DNA from: Candidatus Aminicenantota bacterium
GTDB taxonomy: Bacteria > Acidobacteriota > Aminicenantia > Aminicenantales > UBA8522
Length of the DNA stretch: 64,000 nucleotides
Assembly: GCA_017886205.1 (NCBI GenBank)
Contig: JAFNEO010000023.1
Span: forward strand, 1 to 64,000
Direction of reading: 5' to 3'
The notes below the pieces were generated by a model that did not search any database, was not told where the DNA came from, and saw only the letters and a program-made list of their open reading frames with translations. Both the position numbers and the translations under genes were made by a program. Each line of letters begins with the position of its first letter. Positions within the stretch are counted from its first letter, which is position 1. Positions 17,161 to 24,817 of the stretch are shown in pieces.

Positions 17161-18564
17161 ATGCCTCCACTTGTCCAGCAGATGAAGAGCCTTTTCAAGA
17201 AGGCCGGTTCCTTTATCCTTAACATCGGCGCCGATCCCAGGGATTCGGAATATATCCGCCTGATCAAGCGGATCTGGTATGTGTCCTCGGTTGTCGCTTT
17301 GCCCACCAGCCTCGTCGTAGGTCTCAACGAGTTATCAGCCGGGAATAGATTAATGGCCGCGGGGTTCTTTTTTTCATTCGTCGTTTTTTTTGGGTTTCTG
17401 GTTGATGGCGCTCTGTTCCCGAACCACTTCGAAAGGAACGCCTTTTTTGTGCTCACCTATTTTGTCCTGTCGCCGATCCCCATCACCTTTATTTTAGGAG
17501 GATTATGGCGCTCCGGCGGAGTCATCATGGTCGGGCTGCTCGGTCCCCTCTATGCCCTCCTCTTCCCAAAAAAATGCAAGGCGTTTTACCTATTTTGTCT
17601 GTATGCAGCTTCGATCTTGGGGCTGACCCTGTTTCCTTTCTTTCCCCGTGATTCGACTGTCGAGCTGACCGGCCCGTATTCTTTTGTGTTCTGGTCTGGG
17701 TTCCTGATTCTGGTCGCGTTTGTCTTCGGGGCCATGTATTTTTTTGTCATTCAGAGGGATAAGGCCTACCGGCTTTTGGACGAGGAAAAGGCCAAGTCGG
17801 AGACGCTCCTCAGGCGGATCGAAAAAGACCTCGAACAGGCAGCTAAGATCCAAAGGGACCTCCTGCCCAAGGAGAACCCACGGCTCGAAGGGTATGAGAT
17901 CAGCGGATGGAACGTGCCCTGTTACGAGGTGGGAGGCGACTACTATGATTTTGTCCCGATCGATGCCGACCGGCTGGGGGTGGTCATCGCCGATGTTTCG
18001 GGGAAGGGCATCAGCGCCTCGCTCCTGATGGCTTCGCTCCGGGCGGCGCTTCTCACGGAAGTCCATCCCCGATACGAGATTACCCAGATGGCCGCCAGGC
18101 TGAATGATTTTGTCTTCAAGAGCTCGGGCCTGAGCTCTTTCATCACCTTTTTCTACGGCGAGCTCGACCGTCGGAGCGGCGAGCTGCGTTATGTCAATGC
18201 TGGCCACAATCCTCCCTTTGTGCTGGGCCAAATGGGGCGCATTATTTCGCTCCCAAGCTCCGGTTTTCCGCTCGGCATGTTTCCCCAGGCGACTTATGAA
18301 TCCGGGACGGCTCGGCTTGCTCCGGGAGATACTATCGTCCTGTACACTGACGGCATTCCCGAAGGGCGGAATGAGCAGGGCGAAGACTTCACCGAGGAAA
18401 GGCTGAAAAACCTCGTCTTGAATCATAGGGACCTGTCGGCCGCTCAACTCATCCAGAAGATCATAGGGGACGTCCAGGGCTTCGCGACGGGTACGGAGCC
18501 CTGTGATGATATCACTCTGGTGATTATTAAAAGAGACGTGGCTGTAGCAGAACGGGGATCTTGA
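17161..18564 (+). CDS. Membrane-anchored PP2C-type (RsbU/SpoIIE) phosphatase
   Basis: Residues 1-200 hold about six hydrophobic helices. A short coiled linker (LLDEEKAKSETLLRRIEKDLEQAAKIQRDLL) joins them to a SpoIIE domain. Metal-binding and catalytic motifs are VGGDYYDFVPI, VVIADVSGKGISASLLMA, NAGHNPPF, DTIVLYTDGIPEGRN and CDDITLVIIKRD. Such phosphatases dephosphorylate STAS-domain anti-anti-sigma proteins. A candidate STAS partner is encoded at 40.5 kb but not adjacent. The membrane part suggests sensing of an envelope signal. The next gene starts immediately at the stop codon, so the two are co-transcribed. Confidence 0.85.
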   Translation: MPPLVQQMKSLFKKAGSFILNIGADPRDSEYIRLIKRIWYVSSVVALPTSLVVGLNELSAGNRLMAAGFFFSFVVFFGFLVDGALFPNHFERNAFFVLTYFVLSPIPITFILGGLWRSGGVIMVGLLGPLYALLFPKKCKAFYLFCLYAASILGLTLFPFFPRDSTVELTGPYSFVFWSGFLILVAFVFGAMYFFVIQRDKAYRLLDEEKAKSETLLRRIEKDLEQAAKIQRDLLPKENPRLEGYEISGWNVPCYEVGGDYYDFVPIDADRLGVVIADVSGKGISASLLMASLRAALLTEVHPRYEITQMAARLNDFVFKSSGLSSFITFFYGELDRRSGELRYVNAGHNPPFVLGQMGRIISLPSSGFPLGMFPQATYESGTARLAPGDTIVLYTDGIPEGRNEQGEDFTEERLKNLVLNHRDLSAAQLIQKIIGDVQGFATGTEPCDDITLVIIKRDVAVAERGS

Positions 18565-19296
18565 ATGAGCGTGGTCTCTGCGCTTCGGCTTTCCCTCCTT
18601 TTGATCTCCAGCCTCGTGCTGTCCGCCCCATCAGGAACGAGTGAGGTCTGCACCGCCTTCGTGATGCGTGGTGGGGGAGCCGTCCTCCTGGCGAAGAACC
18701 TGGACGTGGCCGTCGTCGAGTTCAACGATGGACAAATGGCTGCCTACTCCGGAGACAGCCTGCCCGTGGCGGTCCTGAGCAACAACCGCTATGCAGAATC
18801 GCTCCGGCACCTCAGGCTCCATCAAGGGTTCGGCGGTGAGAGAACGGTCTCCAGCGGGACCGAGTCCTCCGAGCGGTTTGTCCGAGCCGCCACAACCTTG
18901 AGGGAATACCGGTCGTTGGGCCAACGACCGCTGCTGGACCACGCTTTCGTCGTGCTCAAGTCTGTAGCCCAGGAAGACACCCAGTGGAGCATTGCCTACA
19001 ACATCCCCCGACGCCTGGTTTTTTTCAAGACCCGGGAGCACCGACGCTTCAAGATCATCCCCCTCGGATCATTGGATTTTTCTTGCCGGAACCCGGCTTT
19101 GATGCTTGCCGTCGCCACCGAGTCGGCCGGGAACCTGATCCGGGATCTGATTCCCTACAGCCCGCAGGAAAACCGGCGGGTTCTGGATTCTGTGTTCCGG
19201 GCACTTCGAGATAGGGGAGAACTGCAGGACACTCTTCCGGAGGCCGTGGTCCAAGAGATGGCCGCCTATCCCGATCGGTGCCGCTGTCGCAGGTAA
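18565..19296 (+). CDS. Choloylglycine hydrolase-like Ntn protein lacking its middle
   Basis: A signal peptide leads to Cys in SEVCTAFVMRGGGAVLLAKNLD, which matches the N-terminal-nucleophile start of linear amide hydrolases (bile-salt hydrolase/penicillin acylase family). The very next residues, AVVEFNDGQMAAYSGDSLPV, match a segment that in the family lies over 100 residues later. The C-terminal part (SNNRYAESLRHL, FVRAATTL) continues normally. The 243-residue length is well below the usual 330-360. An in-frame internal deletion is the simplest reading and would remove active-site residues, so the product is probably inactive. It starts directly at the stop codon of the RsbU-like gene. Confidence 0.65.
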   Translation: MSVVSALRLSLLLISSLVLSAPSGTSEVCTAFVMRGGGAVLLAKNLDVAVVEFNDGQMAAYSGDSLPVAVLSNNRYAESLRHLRLHQGFGGERTVSSGTESSERFVRAATTLREYRSLGQRPLLDHAFVVLKSVAQEDTQWSIAYNIPRRLVFFKTREHRRFKIIPLGSLDFSCRNPALMLAVATESAGNLIRDLIPYSPQENRRVLDSVFRALRDRGELQDTLPEAVVQEMAAYPDRCRCRR

Positions 19297-19360
19297 GCAT
19301 AAGAGAGCATGGGCCGGTCGTGGTTTGGCTGTTCGTGAAGAGCTTTTCGACGCGCCGGAA

Positions 19361-19375
19361 TCCCGCCTAGCGGGA
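19361..19375. terminator. Hairpin between convergent genes
   Basis: TCCCGC, a CTA loop and GCGGGA form a six-pair stem in the gap between the Ntn-hydrolase-like gene and the convergent GNAT gene, overlapping the latter's stop codon. No T-tract follows, so function as a terminator is uncertain. Confidence 0.3.
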
Positions 19376-20212
19376 GCGCCGGCGCTCCAGGACATAAAAG
19401 CAGCGGTCGCCGAAGAGAAAATCGACAACCGCATAGCCTTGGCCGAAATAGTGTGTCAGGACGCGTCGCAGGCCCGCCTGCCAGGCGGCGATCAGGTCAA
19501 GCCTTTTCTTTTCGCGCCAGCCCCTGATATCCAGCGGCACCTCAGCCAGAATACGTTTATCGTGAAGCTTGAGTCTAGGATTCACCGCTCGGGAATTGGA
19601 GCTGGCCGTCTTTCTTTCTAAGGCCTTGGCCAGGGCCGTCTGCTCGCAGGTATCAAAATTACCCCTCCGTCTCCTCTCGACTCTCTTCTGCCGGATCGGC
19701 CATTCCATGAGGAGGCGGTCCGTCGGGATCTTTGGGCCGAGGTTGAGTGCCGAGCCCGTTCCATAGAAATCGGAGAGGTAGGTCCGGCAGATGCCGCCGA
19801 GCACGTGGAAATTCAAATTGGCGTTTTTAGCTTGGAGCGGGTCGAATGTCCAGGTGATGCGGCTGTACCCCTGCCTCAAGGCCCGATCCCGCTGGGCCCA
19901 CTTCAGAGCTTTCCCGACCCCGTATCCCTGGAACTGAGGAAGGACGGCCAGGTGATGCGAATGTTGGACGAGTTTCCGGTTGAATACGGCCGGGAAAGAA
20001 TAGACAAACCCCGCCAGCTCTTTCTTGATGAAAGCCCCCAGTAGGATGCCGCCCATCTGTGTCGAGATGCGGTACTGATGGGCGGGCGTGAGGTCCCTTT
20101 CACCGTGCCCCCAAACCAGGACTTGAATATCCGGGAGTCGGCGGTAGTCCGAGATACTGGTCAGCTCTCGGATTCGGACGGACGGTCGCTTATCGGGTGA
20201 CGGGGCTTTCAT
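19367..20212 (-). CDS. GNAT-family acetyltransferase (COG3375-like)
   Basis: The N-terminal 190 residues form a GNAT fold: IRELTSISDYRRLPDIQVLVWG, ILLGAFIKKELAGFVYSF, then the acetyl-CoA loop LAVLPQFQGYGVGKALKWAQRDRAL, and the ITWTFDPLQAKNANLNFHVLGG strand typical of the predicted-acetyltransferase group COG3375. The remaining 90 residues are a basic C-terminal extension. The substrate is unknown. TruD lies 35 bases upstream on the same strand, so the two may be co-transcribed, but no functional link is evident. Confidence 0.78.
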   Translation of the reverse strand: MKAPSPDKRPSVRIRELTSISDYRRLPDIQVLVWGHGERDLTPAHQYRISTQMGGILLGAFIKKELAGFVYSFPAVFNRKLVQHSHHLAVLPQFQGYGVGKALKWAQRDRALRQGYSRITWTFDPLQAKNANLNFHVLGGICRTYLSDFYGTGSALNLGPKIPTDRLLMEWPIRQKRVERRRRGNFDTCEQTALAKALERKTASSNSRAVNPRLKLHDKRILAEVPLDIRGWREKKRLDLIAAWQAGLRRVLTHYFGQGYAVVDFLFGDRCFYVLERRRSR

Positions 20213-20247
20213 GGTCTGCCTATTTTTTCAAAGGCCACCATATTAGC

Positions 20248-21411
20248 TCATCCCTTATCGGGCTTCAAGGCCAGTCGCTTGATGAGCATCGTCCCGTAGG
20301 AGCCGCGGGGGAGGACGAAGGAGATGGTCCATTTCTTCTTGCCGAGGTGGAGCTCGTCGTTTCCCACACCGAGGGCCTGAAGGTCTTCGGGGATAATAAG
20401 GGCCTTCCTTTGAAAAGAGCGAAAATAGACCTTCCGGAGCGCCTTGGTCCGAAACGAACCGAGGGTCAAGCTCTTTTCCTTCTGGATATCCTCGAATAGG
20501 GAGCGGGTCAGGTCGTCGGCGAAATCCATTTTAGGAGCGGCAGTAGGGATTTTGAGTGAACCGACGTAGACGAGGACTTCGGGGCTGAGATCATGCCAGA
20601 ACAGATAGCCGCCCTCCCGGCTTGGCACCTCTTTCGGGTTACTAACCTTCAGCTTGATCAGCCGCCGGAGGAGCTCGTTCCAGAGATGGGATTGATAGGC
20701 CGCGTACCGCATCGACACTTCTTCTCCAGGAATCCGGTGCAAAGCCCGGCCGGAGTCGTCGGGATGGCTGTTGAGGAGACCGAAGATGCCCTTTTCCAGA
20801 GGCCCGCTCGCCAGAGTCAGGAGAAGCGGCCAGTCTTTCCAGTTCTTGAAGAGGGCGGCCTTTCTCTCGCGTTCTGATTGGCTGTCATCGGGGCCGGCGC
20901 TGGTCAGGTAGACCTGGAGAGCACCGTTCCAATGCCGCTTGAGGACCTTCTCGGCGAAAAATCCGCATTCGGGGTCATAGCTCCGGAACCGCTGGTCGTC
21001 GAAGAAGTTGGCGAATCCGGTTTTTTTCACTTCTTTGAAGTTCCTTTCCAAGGGCCCGATGTCCACGAGGTCCCTGATCGTAACCGTAAAAGCGTTGCCC
21101 TGGATGAGGTCGGGACCCATCGGCCGGTCCATGAAACCCCAGGATTCCAGGGAGAAATCCTTTCCCTCGGTGCTCAAGTCCTGGGAGTTCCTGATGGTGA
21201 TGAATTGAGAAGTCAGGCCGTGCTTGTCCTTCTTTCCGCCGTAGGAGAATCGGCTGGGGGGCAGTCCGAGAGACCGGGATAGATGATGGATCAGGTCAAG
21301 CGTGTTCCAGTGGCTTTTCTTGAGGAGATAGACCCTGTACTGTCCCTTGGGCTGGAGAGCCAGGGTGGCCCTTTCTTCGACCACAAAATCTTCGGGCGTC
21401 GCCTTGATCAT
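20248..21411 (-). CDS. truD: tRNA pseudouridine-13 synthase TruD
   Basis: TruD isomerises U13 in tRNA. The catalytic Asp is at about residue 62 in FSYGGKKDKHGLTSQ, and the second conserved region reads GFANFFDDQRFRSYD (usually NYFG-QRFG). The FVVEE opening and the inserted domain between the two halves fit a full-length protein of about 387 residues. Its start overlaps closely with the preceding small lipoprotein frame (one base after the TGA), so translation may be coupled. Confidence 0.88.
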   Translation of the reverse strand: MIKATPEDFVVEERATLALQPKGQYRVYLLKKSHWNTLDLIHHLSRSLGLPPSRFSYGGKKDKHGLTSQFITIRNSQDLSTEGKDFSLESWGFMDRPMGPDLIQGNAFTVTIRDLVDIGPLERNFKEVKKTGFANFFDDQRFRSYDPECGFFAEKVLKRHWNGALQVYLTSAGPDDSQSERERKAALFKNWKDWPLLLTLASGPLEKGIFGLLNSHPDDSGRALHRIPGEEVSMRYAAYQSHLWNELLRRLIKLKVSNPKEVPSREGGYLFWHDLSPEVLVYVGSLKIPTAAPKMDFADDLTRSLFEDIQKEKSLTLGSFRTKALRKVYFRSFQRKALIIPEDLQALGVGNDELHLGKKKWTISFVLPRGSYGTMLIKRLALKPDKG

Positions 21412-21412
21412 A

Positions 21413-21631
21413 TCAAGCTATTTCCCGCTCGGCTCCTTTTTCTGCGCCGGCGTCTGCTGCTTCATCCGCTCCTTGAGATGATCCTTGAAACAAGCCTAGC
21501 CGCTCGGATTCCGAAACGGTGCCATACGACCCCTCGACAGAACTACGGGACTCCCTGCGGCATCCCGGAAGGATCAGCAGGCAGAGAATTCCAGCGCAAA
21601 CAGACGACACACTCGATGAACACATTCGCAT
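21413..21631 (-). CDS. Small lipoprotein, possibly frameshifted
   Basis: A short hydrophobic signal ends in a lipobox (LCLLILPGC), and an AAGGAG Shine-Dalgarno lies eight bases before the ATG at 21631. The reading frame continues 72 codons to a TGA one base before truD. The last part of this frame (GADEAADAGAEKGAEREIA) looks unnatural. In the +1 frame the same DNA reads FKDHLKERMKQQTPAQKKE and ends at a TAG six bases before truD, which looks like a real C-terminus. Skipping one base at CTA-G near 21495 would join the two parts. A sequencing error, a true frameshift mutation or recoding are all possible. Confidence 0.45.
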   Translation of the reverse strand: MRMCSSSVSSVCAGILCLLILPGCRRESRSSVEGSYGTVSESERLGLFQGSSQGADEAADAGAEKGAEREIA

Positions 21632-21703
21632 GGCCGGGCTCCTTGCCGGTGCTGATTGTATCAAGAAAGAGGCGGGCGGGTAAACACAACGCTTCTTCCA
21701 GCT

Positions 21704-21730
21704 TGCGGAAAAAGGCAGGTGCTTTATAAT
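21704..21730 (+). promoter_or_regulatory. Probable pyrE promoter
   Basis: TATAAT at 21725-21730 is a perfect -10 element. TTGCGG at 21704-21709 is a possible -35 with a short 15-base spacer. pyrE starts 62 bases further on. Confidence 0.4.
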
Positions 21731-21792
21731 GCTAATGACCGCACAGCGGGACCAAAGATCGAACCGCCCCCTGAAAGACGGAGGAGGACCGA

Positions 21793-22389
21793 ATGACTCA
21801 GGCGAACAACAACGCGATCCTGTCACTGTTCAAGGAAGCTGATGCGCTGCTGCAGGGCCATTTCAAGCTGACATCGGGAAAGCATTCGGAGTGGTATTTC
21901 GAGAAGATCCGGTTGATTGAGAACCCGGCCGCCCTCGACAGGATCGTTGACCTCCTCGTCGATCGGATCAGAAGCGAGAAAAAGGCGTATGACTATGTCA
22001 TATCGCCCGCCTACGGCGCTATCACCATCGGTTTCCTAACCGCCTTGAAGCTGAGTAAGCGGTTCGCCTTCACTCAGTGGGTGGAAAAGAAAATGGCCTT
22101 CCGGCCGGGCTGGTCGGGCCTGGAGCCCGGGATGACGGCCATCGTCGTCGAGGACATCCTGACCACGGGGGGCTCGATCCAGGAAGTCATTGCCTGTTTG
22201 AAAGAAAAGGGCATCGCCGTGGCCGGGATCTATGTCCTCGTCGACCGGACGGGAGGGGCGGTGACGATCGACGGACAGCCTGTCGGGAGCCTGCTCGCCC
22301 TCAAGGTCGCGGCCTTCGACCCAGAGGATTGCCCATTGTGCCGGGCCGGCGTTCCACTTGTCAAGCCTGGCGCCTCAGACAAGAAATAG
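21793..22389 (+). CDS. pyrE: Orotate phosphoribosyltransferase
   Basis: PyrE joins orotate to PRPP to form OMP in pyrimidine synthesis. The PRPP-binding loop is clear at AIVVEDILTTGGSIQEVI. The N-terminal FKLTSGKHSEWYFEKIRL carries the orotate-binding pattern, and ISPAYGAITIGFLTA forms the expected glycine-rich turn. At 198 residues it is of normal length. A Shine-Dalgarno (GGAGGACCGA) precedes the ATG. No other pyrimidine gene is adjacent. The C-terminus carries an unusual CPLCRAG pair of cysteines. Confidence 0.92.
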   Translation: MTQANNNAILSLFKEADALLQGHFKLTSGKHSEWYFEKIRLIENPAALDRIVDLLVDRIRSEKKAYDYVISPAYGAITIGFLTALKLSKRFAFTQWVEKKMAFRPGWSGLEPGMTAIVVEDILTTGGSIQEVIACLKEKGIAVAGIYVLVDRTGGAVTIDGQPVGSLLALKVAAFDPEDCPLCRAGVPLVKPGASDKK

Positions 22390-22469
22390 GCTGCCCTAAA
22401 CCAGCGAGACGTGGCGGCGCTTCGCACCCGGACCGCCGCTTAGTTCTTGATAGAACAGCGCCCCCTGAC

Positions 22470-22499
22470 TTGACAACTCCTCGGGTCACGTTTTATCCT
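22470..22499 (+). promoter_or_regulatory. Sigma-70-like promoter upstream of the PKD protein gene
   Basis: TTGACA (22470-22475), an 18-base spacer and TATCCT (22494-22499) give a plausible promoter about 125 bases before the start of the PKD-domain protein. The rest of the 236-base gap after pyrE contains only short GC-rich inverted repeats. Confidence 0.4.
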
Positions 22500-22625
22500 C
22501 TTTGGTGCCCGTTGGTCAGGGAGAAGGGGCGATGGGTGTACGGGCGGATGGCCGAAGGCCGAGAACAATCGGCCATCGATGATAAATCGACGGAAATCGG
22601 GGCACCGCCACGAATGGGGAGCGCT

Positions 22626-24395
22626 ATGACAAAAAAATCGAGATTCGTCCTCGGGCTGGCCTGCTTTTTTCTTTTCCTTTTGGCGGAGAACAGCTGGCTG
22701 AGCGGGAAGCAGAACGTCTCCCGTTCTCCTGGACTGGAGTCGCTGTCGCCGCGGATCGTCGCGGACTCGATGGGCAATTTCCACGTGGTCTGGGGCGAGT
22801 ACGTTCCCAACACCACTCGGGGAGATGCCTATTATGCCAAATATGACATCGGCACCCAAACGTGGAGTACCCCCCTTAACCTCAGCAACAACGGGAGCGT
22901 TTTCAGCGAGGAGAAACGGCCGGTGGGCATCGCCGTCGACGGCTCCGATAATATCTATGTGATTTATGTCGAAAAAAACGCGATCTCGCTACGCATCTTC
23001 TCGGGAGGAAGCTGGGGAGCGCCCTTTCTCCTTGCTTCCTGGGGGAACGGCGATTGCGACAGTGCTCAGGTGGCTGTGGATTCCCTGGGCAATATTTTCA
23101 CTTGCTGGTGGACCTTGGACAGCTGCCAGGTCCATTCTCGAGCCAGGAATAACGGTGTCTGGGAAGACGTCCAAGTAATCAGCGCCGGGCAGTCGAAGTT
23201 TTGCGACATCGCTGTCGGAACCAACGCCGTCTTTGCCTGCTGGACGGCGAAGTACAACACTTCCGTTTACCAGATATTCTACGTCCGGCGGTCCACAGCC
23301 CTGAATTCCAACTGGACGGCTCCGCAGATCATGTACCAGGGCTCCCATGAACAACAGGATGCGGCGGTCGAGGTCGATTCGAGTGACATCGCCCATATCG
23401 TTTTTACGCCCGCCTTCGAGACGGCCGGATTGAGAGCCGTCCTCTACTGCCGCTGGACGGGGACTCGGTTTGCTGCGCCCGTTGCCCTTTCCCAAACGAC
23501 GCTCCTACATTATCCTGCGTTGGACGAGCGGGCGAATAACCTCTACGCTTGCTGGCAGGTCGGACCCTCTGGAAAGGGCACGCGTGTTGACACAAGTAAT
23601 CAGTTCAACGGCGACTGGACGAGCGTGGCGGCCGTGCCCGAATCCGCTGGAGCCACCCACTGCGATGTGGCCGCGGACCCATCCGGGACTTCTATCTATT
23701 ACGTCTGGGACCGGGGCGGAGAAATTTGGTGTAGCATGGCGTTAGCGCCCCCGGATAACGAACCGCCGACGGCAGAGTTCGTGTTTTCTCCTTCAACCGG
23801 GATTTGCCCGGTGGAAGTCACTTTTGATGCCTCGTCGTCGCGGGACCCGGACGGAGACATTGTTTCCTGCAGTTGGGATTTTGGAGATGGCGGCCGGGCC
23901 GGCGGCGTATTGGTCAGGCACACCTACGACCGCTGGGGCACTTTTGTGGTCAGACTGGTCGTCCGGGATAACATGGGCGCCTCGGGTGTCAAAACTCACA
24001 ACATCGAGATTCTGCGGCTCTATCAGCCTCTGAACACCCGCTGGGAGACTAAAATCGACGAGAGCCTGTTCCAATCCCGCAGAGTCACGCTGGTGACTTG
24101 GTCCCAAAACCCTGCTAACGACGCTCTCGGCGTCCAAATCGTCTTTTATCGGGTTTACCGAAAAAAGATCGGTGAGAGCGATGCTGCTTACCTGCTCTGT
24201 GGTGAGGTGACCGCCGGTGTCTATAAGTTTTTAGATACCGACATCGGCAAAGACGATGTGTGTGTCTATACGGTCACCGCGCGCGACAGTCAGGGGCATG
24301 AAAGCCCGATCGTGGACGAACAGGCGCCCTCGGTCGCTCTTGAGAAGCGCAGGGGATCTCCGGCCACAATCAAGAAAGGCGCGCCGGAAGCTTGA
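22626..24395 (+). CDS. Secreted protein with sialidase-like repeats and a PKD domain
   Basis: A signal peptide (RFVLGLACFFLFLLAENSWLSG) is followed by about 350 residues of beta-propeller-like repeats of the kind IVADSMGNFHVVWGEY, IAVDGSDNIYVIYVE, VAVDSLGNIFTCWW and VEVDSSDIAHIVF. Next comes a PKD domain with the SSSRDPDGDIVSCSWDFGDG signature. The C-terminal part resembles an FN3 domain (VTLVTWSQNPANDALGVQIVFYRVYR). It is likely an extracellular or surface binding protein; no catalytic residues are evident. The 3' end overlaps a hemerythrin relic in another frame, so the true C-terminus may have been lost. An alternative start is ATG at 22614. Confidence 0.75.
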   Translation: MTKKSRFVLGLACFFLFLLAENSWLSGKQNVSRSPGLESLSPRIVADSMGNFHVVWGEYVPNTTRGDAYYAKYDIGTQTWSTPLNLSNNGSVFSEEKRPVGIAVDGSDNIYVIYVEKNAISLRIFSGGSWGAPFLLASWGNGDCDSAQVAVDSLGNIFTCWWTLDSCQVHSRARNNGVWEDVQVISAGQSKFCDIAVGTNAVFACWTAKYNTSVYQIFYVRRSTALNSNWTAPQIMYQGSHEQQDAAVEVDSSDIAHIVFTPAFETAGLRAVLYCRWTGTRFAAPVALSQTTLLHYPALDERANNLYACWQVGPSGKGTRVDTSNQFNGDWTSVAAVPESAGATHCDVAADPSGTSIYYVWDRGGEIWCSMALAPPDNEPPTAEFVFSPSTGICPVEVTFDASSSRDPDGDIVSCSWDFGDGGRAGGVLVRHTYDRWGTFVVRLVVRDNMGASGVKTHNIEILRLYQPLNTRWETKIDESLFQSRRVTLVTWSQNPANDALGVQIVFYRVYRKKIGESDAAYLLCGEVTAGVYKFLDTDIGKDDVCVYTVTARDSQGHESPIVDEQAPSVALEKRRGSPATIKKGAPEA

Positions 24396-24552
24396 AGCAG
24401 GGGAGAACGTCCCAGCCGAGCATCTGACCGAAATTGTCGACTTCATCCGGGGTTTTGTCGATAAGTGTCACCATGCCAAGGAGGCGGTCGGCGCGGGCAA
24501 GCACGAAGAGTACCATCGGCTACTAGAGAAGCTAGAAAAGACCTACTGCTAA
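24385..24552 (+). pseudogene. Hemerythrin-like domain relic
   Basis: The frame reads KLEAGENVPAEHLTEIVDFI, then RGFVDKCHHAKE, then EAVGAGKHEEYHRLLEKLEK before a TAA. The first two parts match the second and third helices of hemerythrin-like domains, where HHAKEE precedes the conserved ED-LFP segment. That segment and the following helix are absent, and the sequence jumps to what looks like the domain's end. The N-terminal helix with its His ligands is also missing, replaced by the end of the upstream PKD gene. No start codon belongs to it. Family recognition is from memory of the motif. Confidence 0.5.
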
Positions 24553-24654
24553 GCTCCGGCCGCTCTGGGCAGGGAGAAAGGTTGTGAGCAAGGGCTGGTG
24601 GAAAGTCTTTTAGTCTTCGGATATGATGAATACATCGCGCACGAGGAGGCTTCA

Positions 24655-24804
24655 ATGCCTAGAGTAGTCCACTTTGAGATTGCGGTCGATAATCCGGAGA
24701 GAGCGTTTCAATTCTACACGAATGTTTTTGGTTACTATGCCGTCTGTAAAAATTCCGAGGGCAACACCTTCGGCATTATGCAGGACGACCCAACGGCAAA
24801 ATAA
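24655..24804 (+). pseudogene. VOC/glyoxalase-family gene with the middle deleted
   Basis: This 49-codon frame has a good Shine-Dalgarno (GAGGAGG). It begins MPRVVHFEIAVDNPERAF, the usual start of a VOC-family protein of about 120-130 residues. After FYTNVFG it jumps to YYAVCKNSEGNTFGIMQDDP, the usual C-terminal strand of the same family (AYCKDTEGNTFGIMQxD). Some 70 residues, including metal ligands, are missing while the frame is kept. A translated product is possible but could not form the full fold. The L,D-transpeptidase-like gene starts 13 bases downstream. Confidence 0.6.
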
Positions 24805-24817
24805 AGAAACAAGAAGT

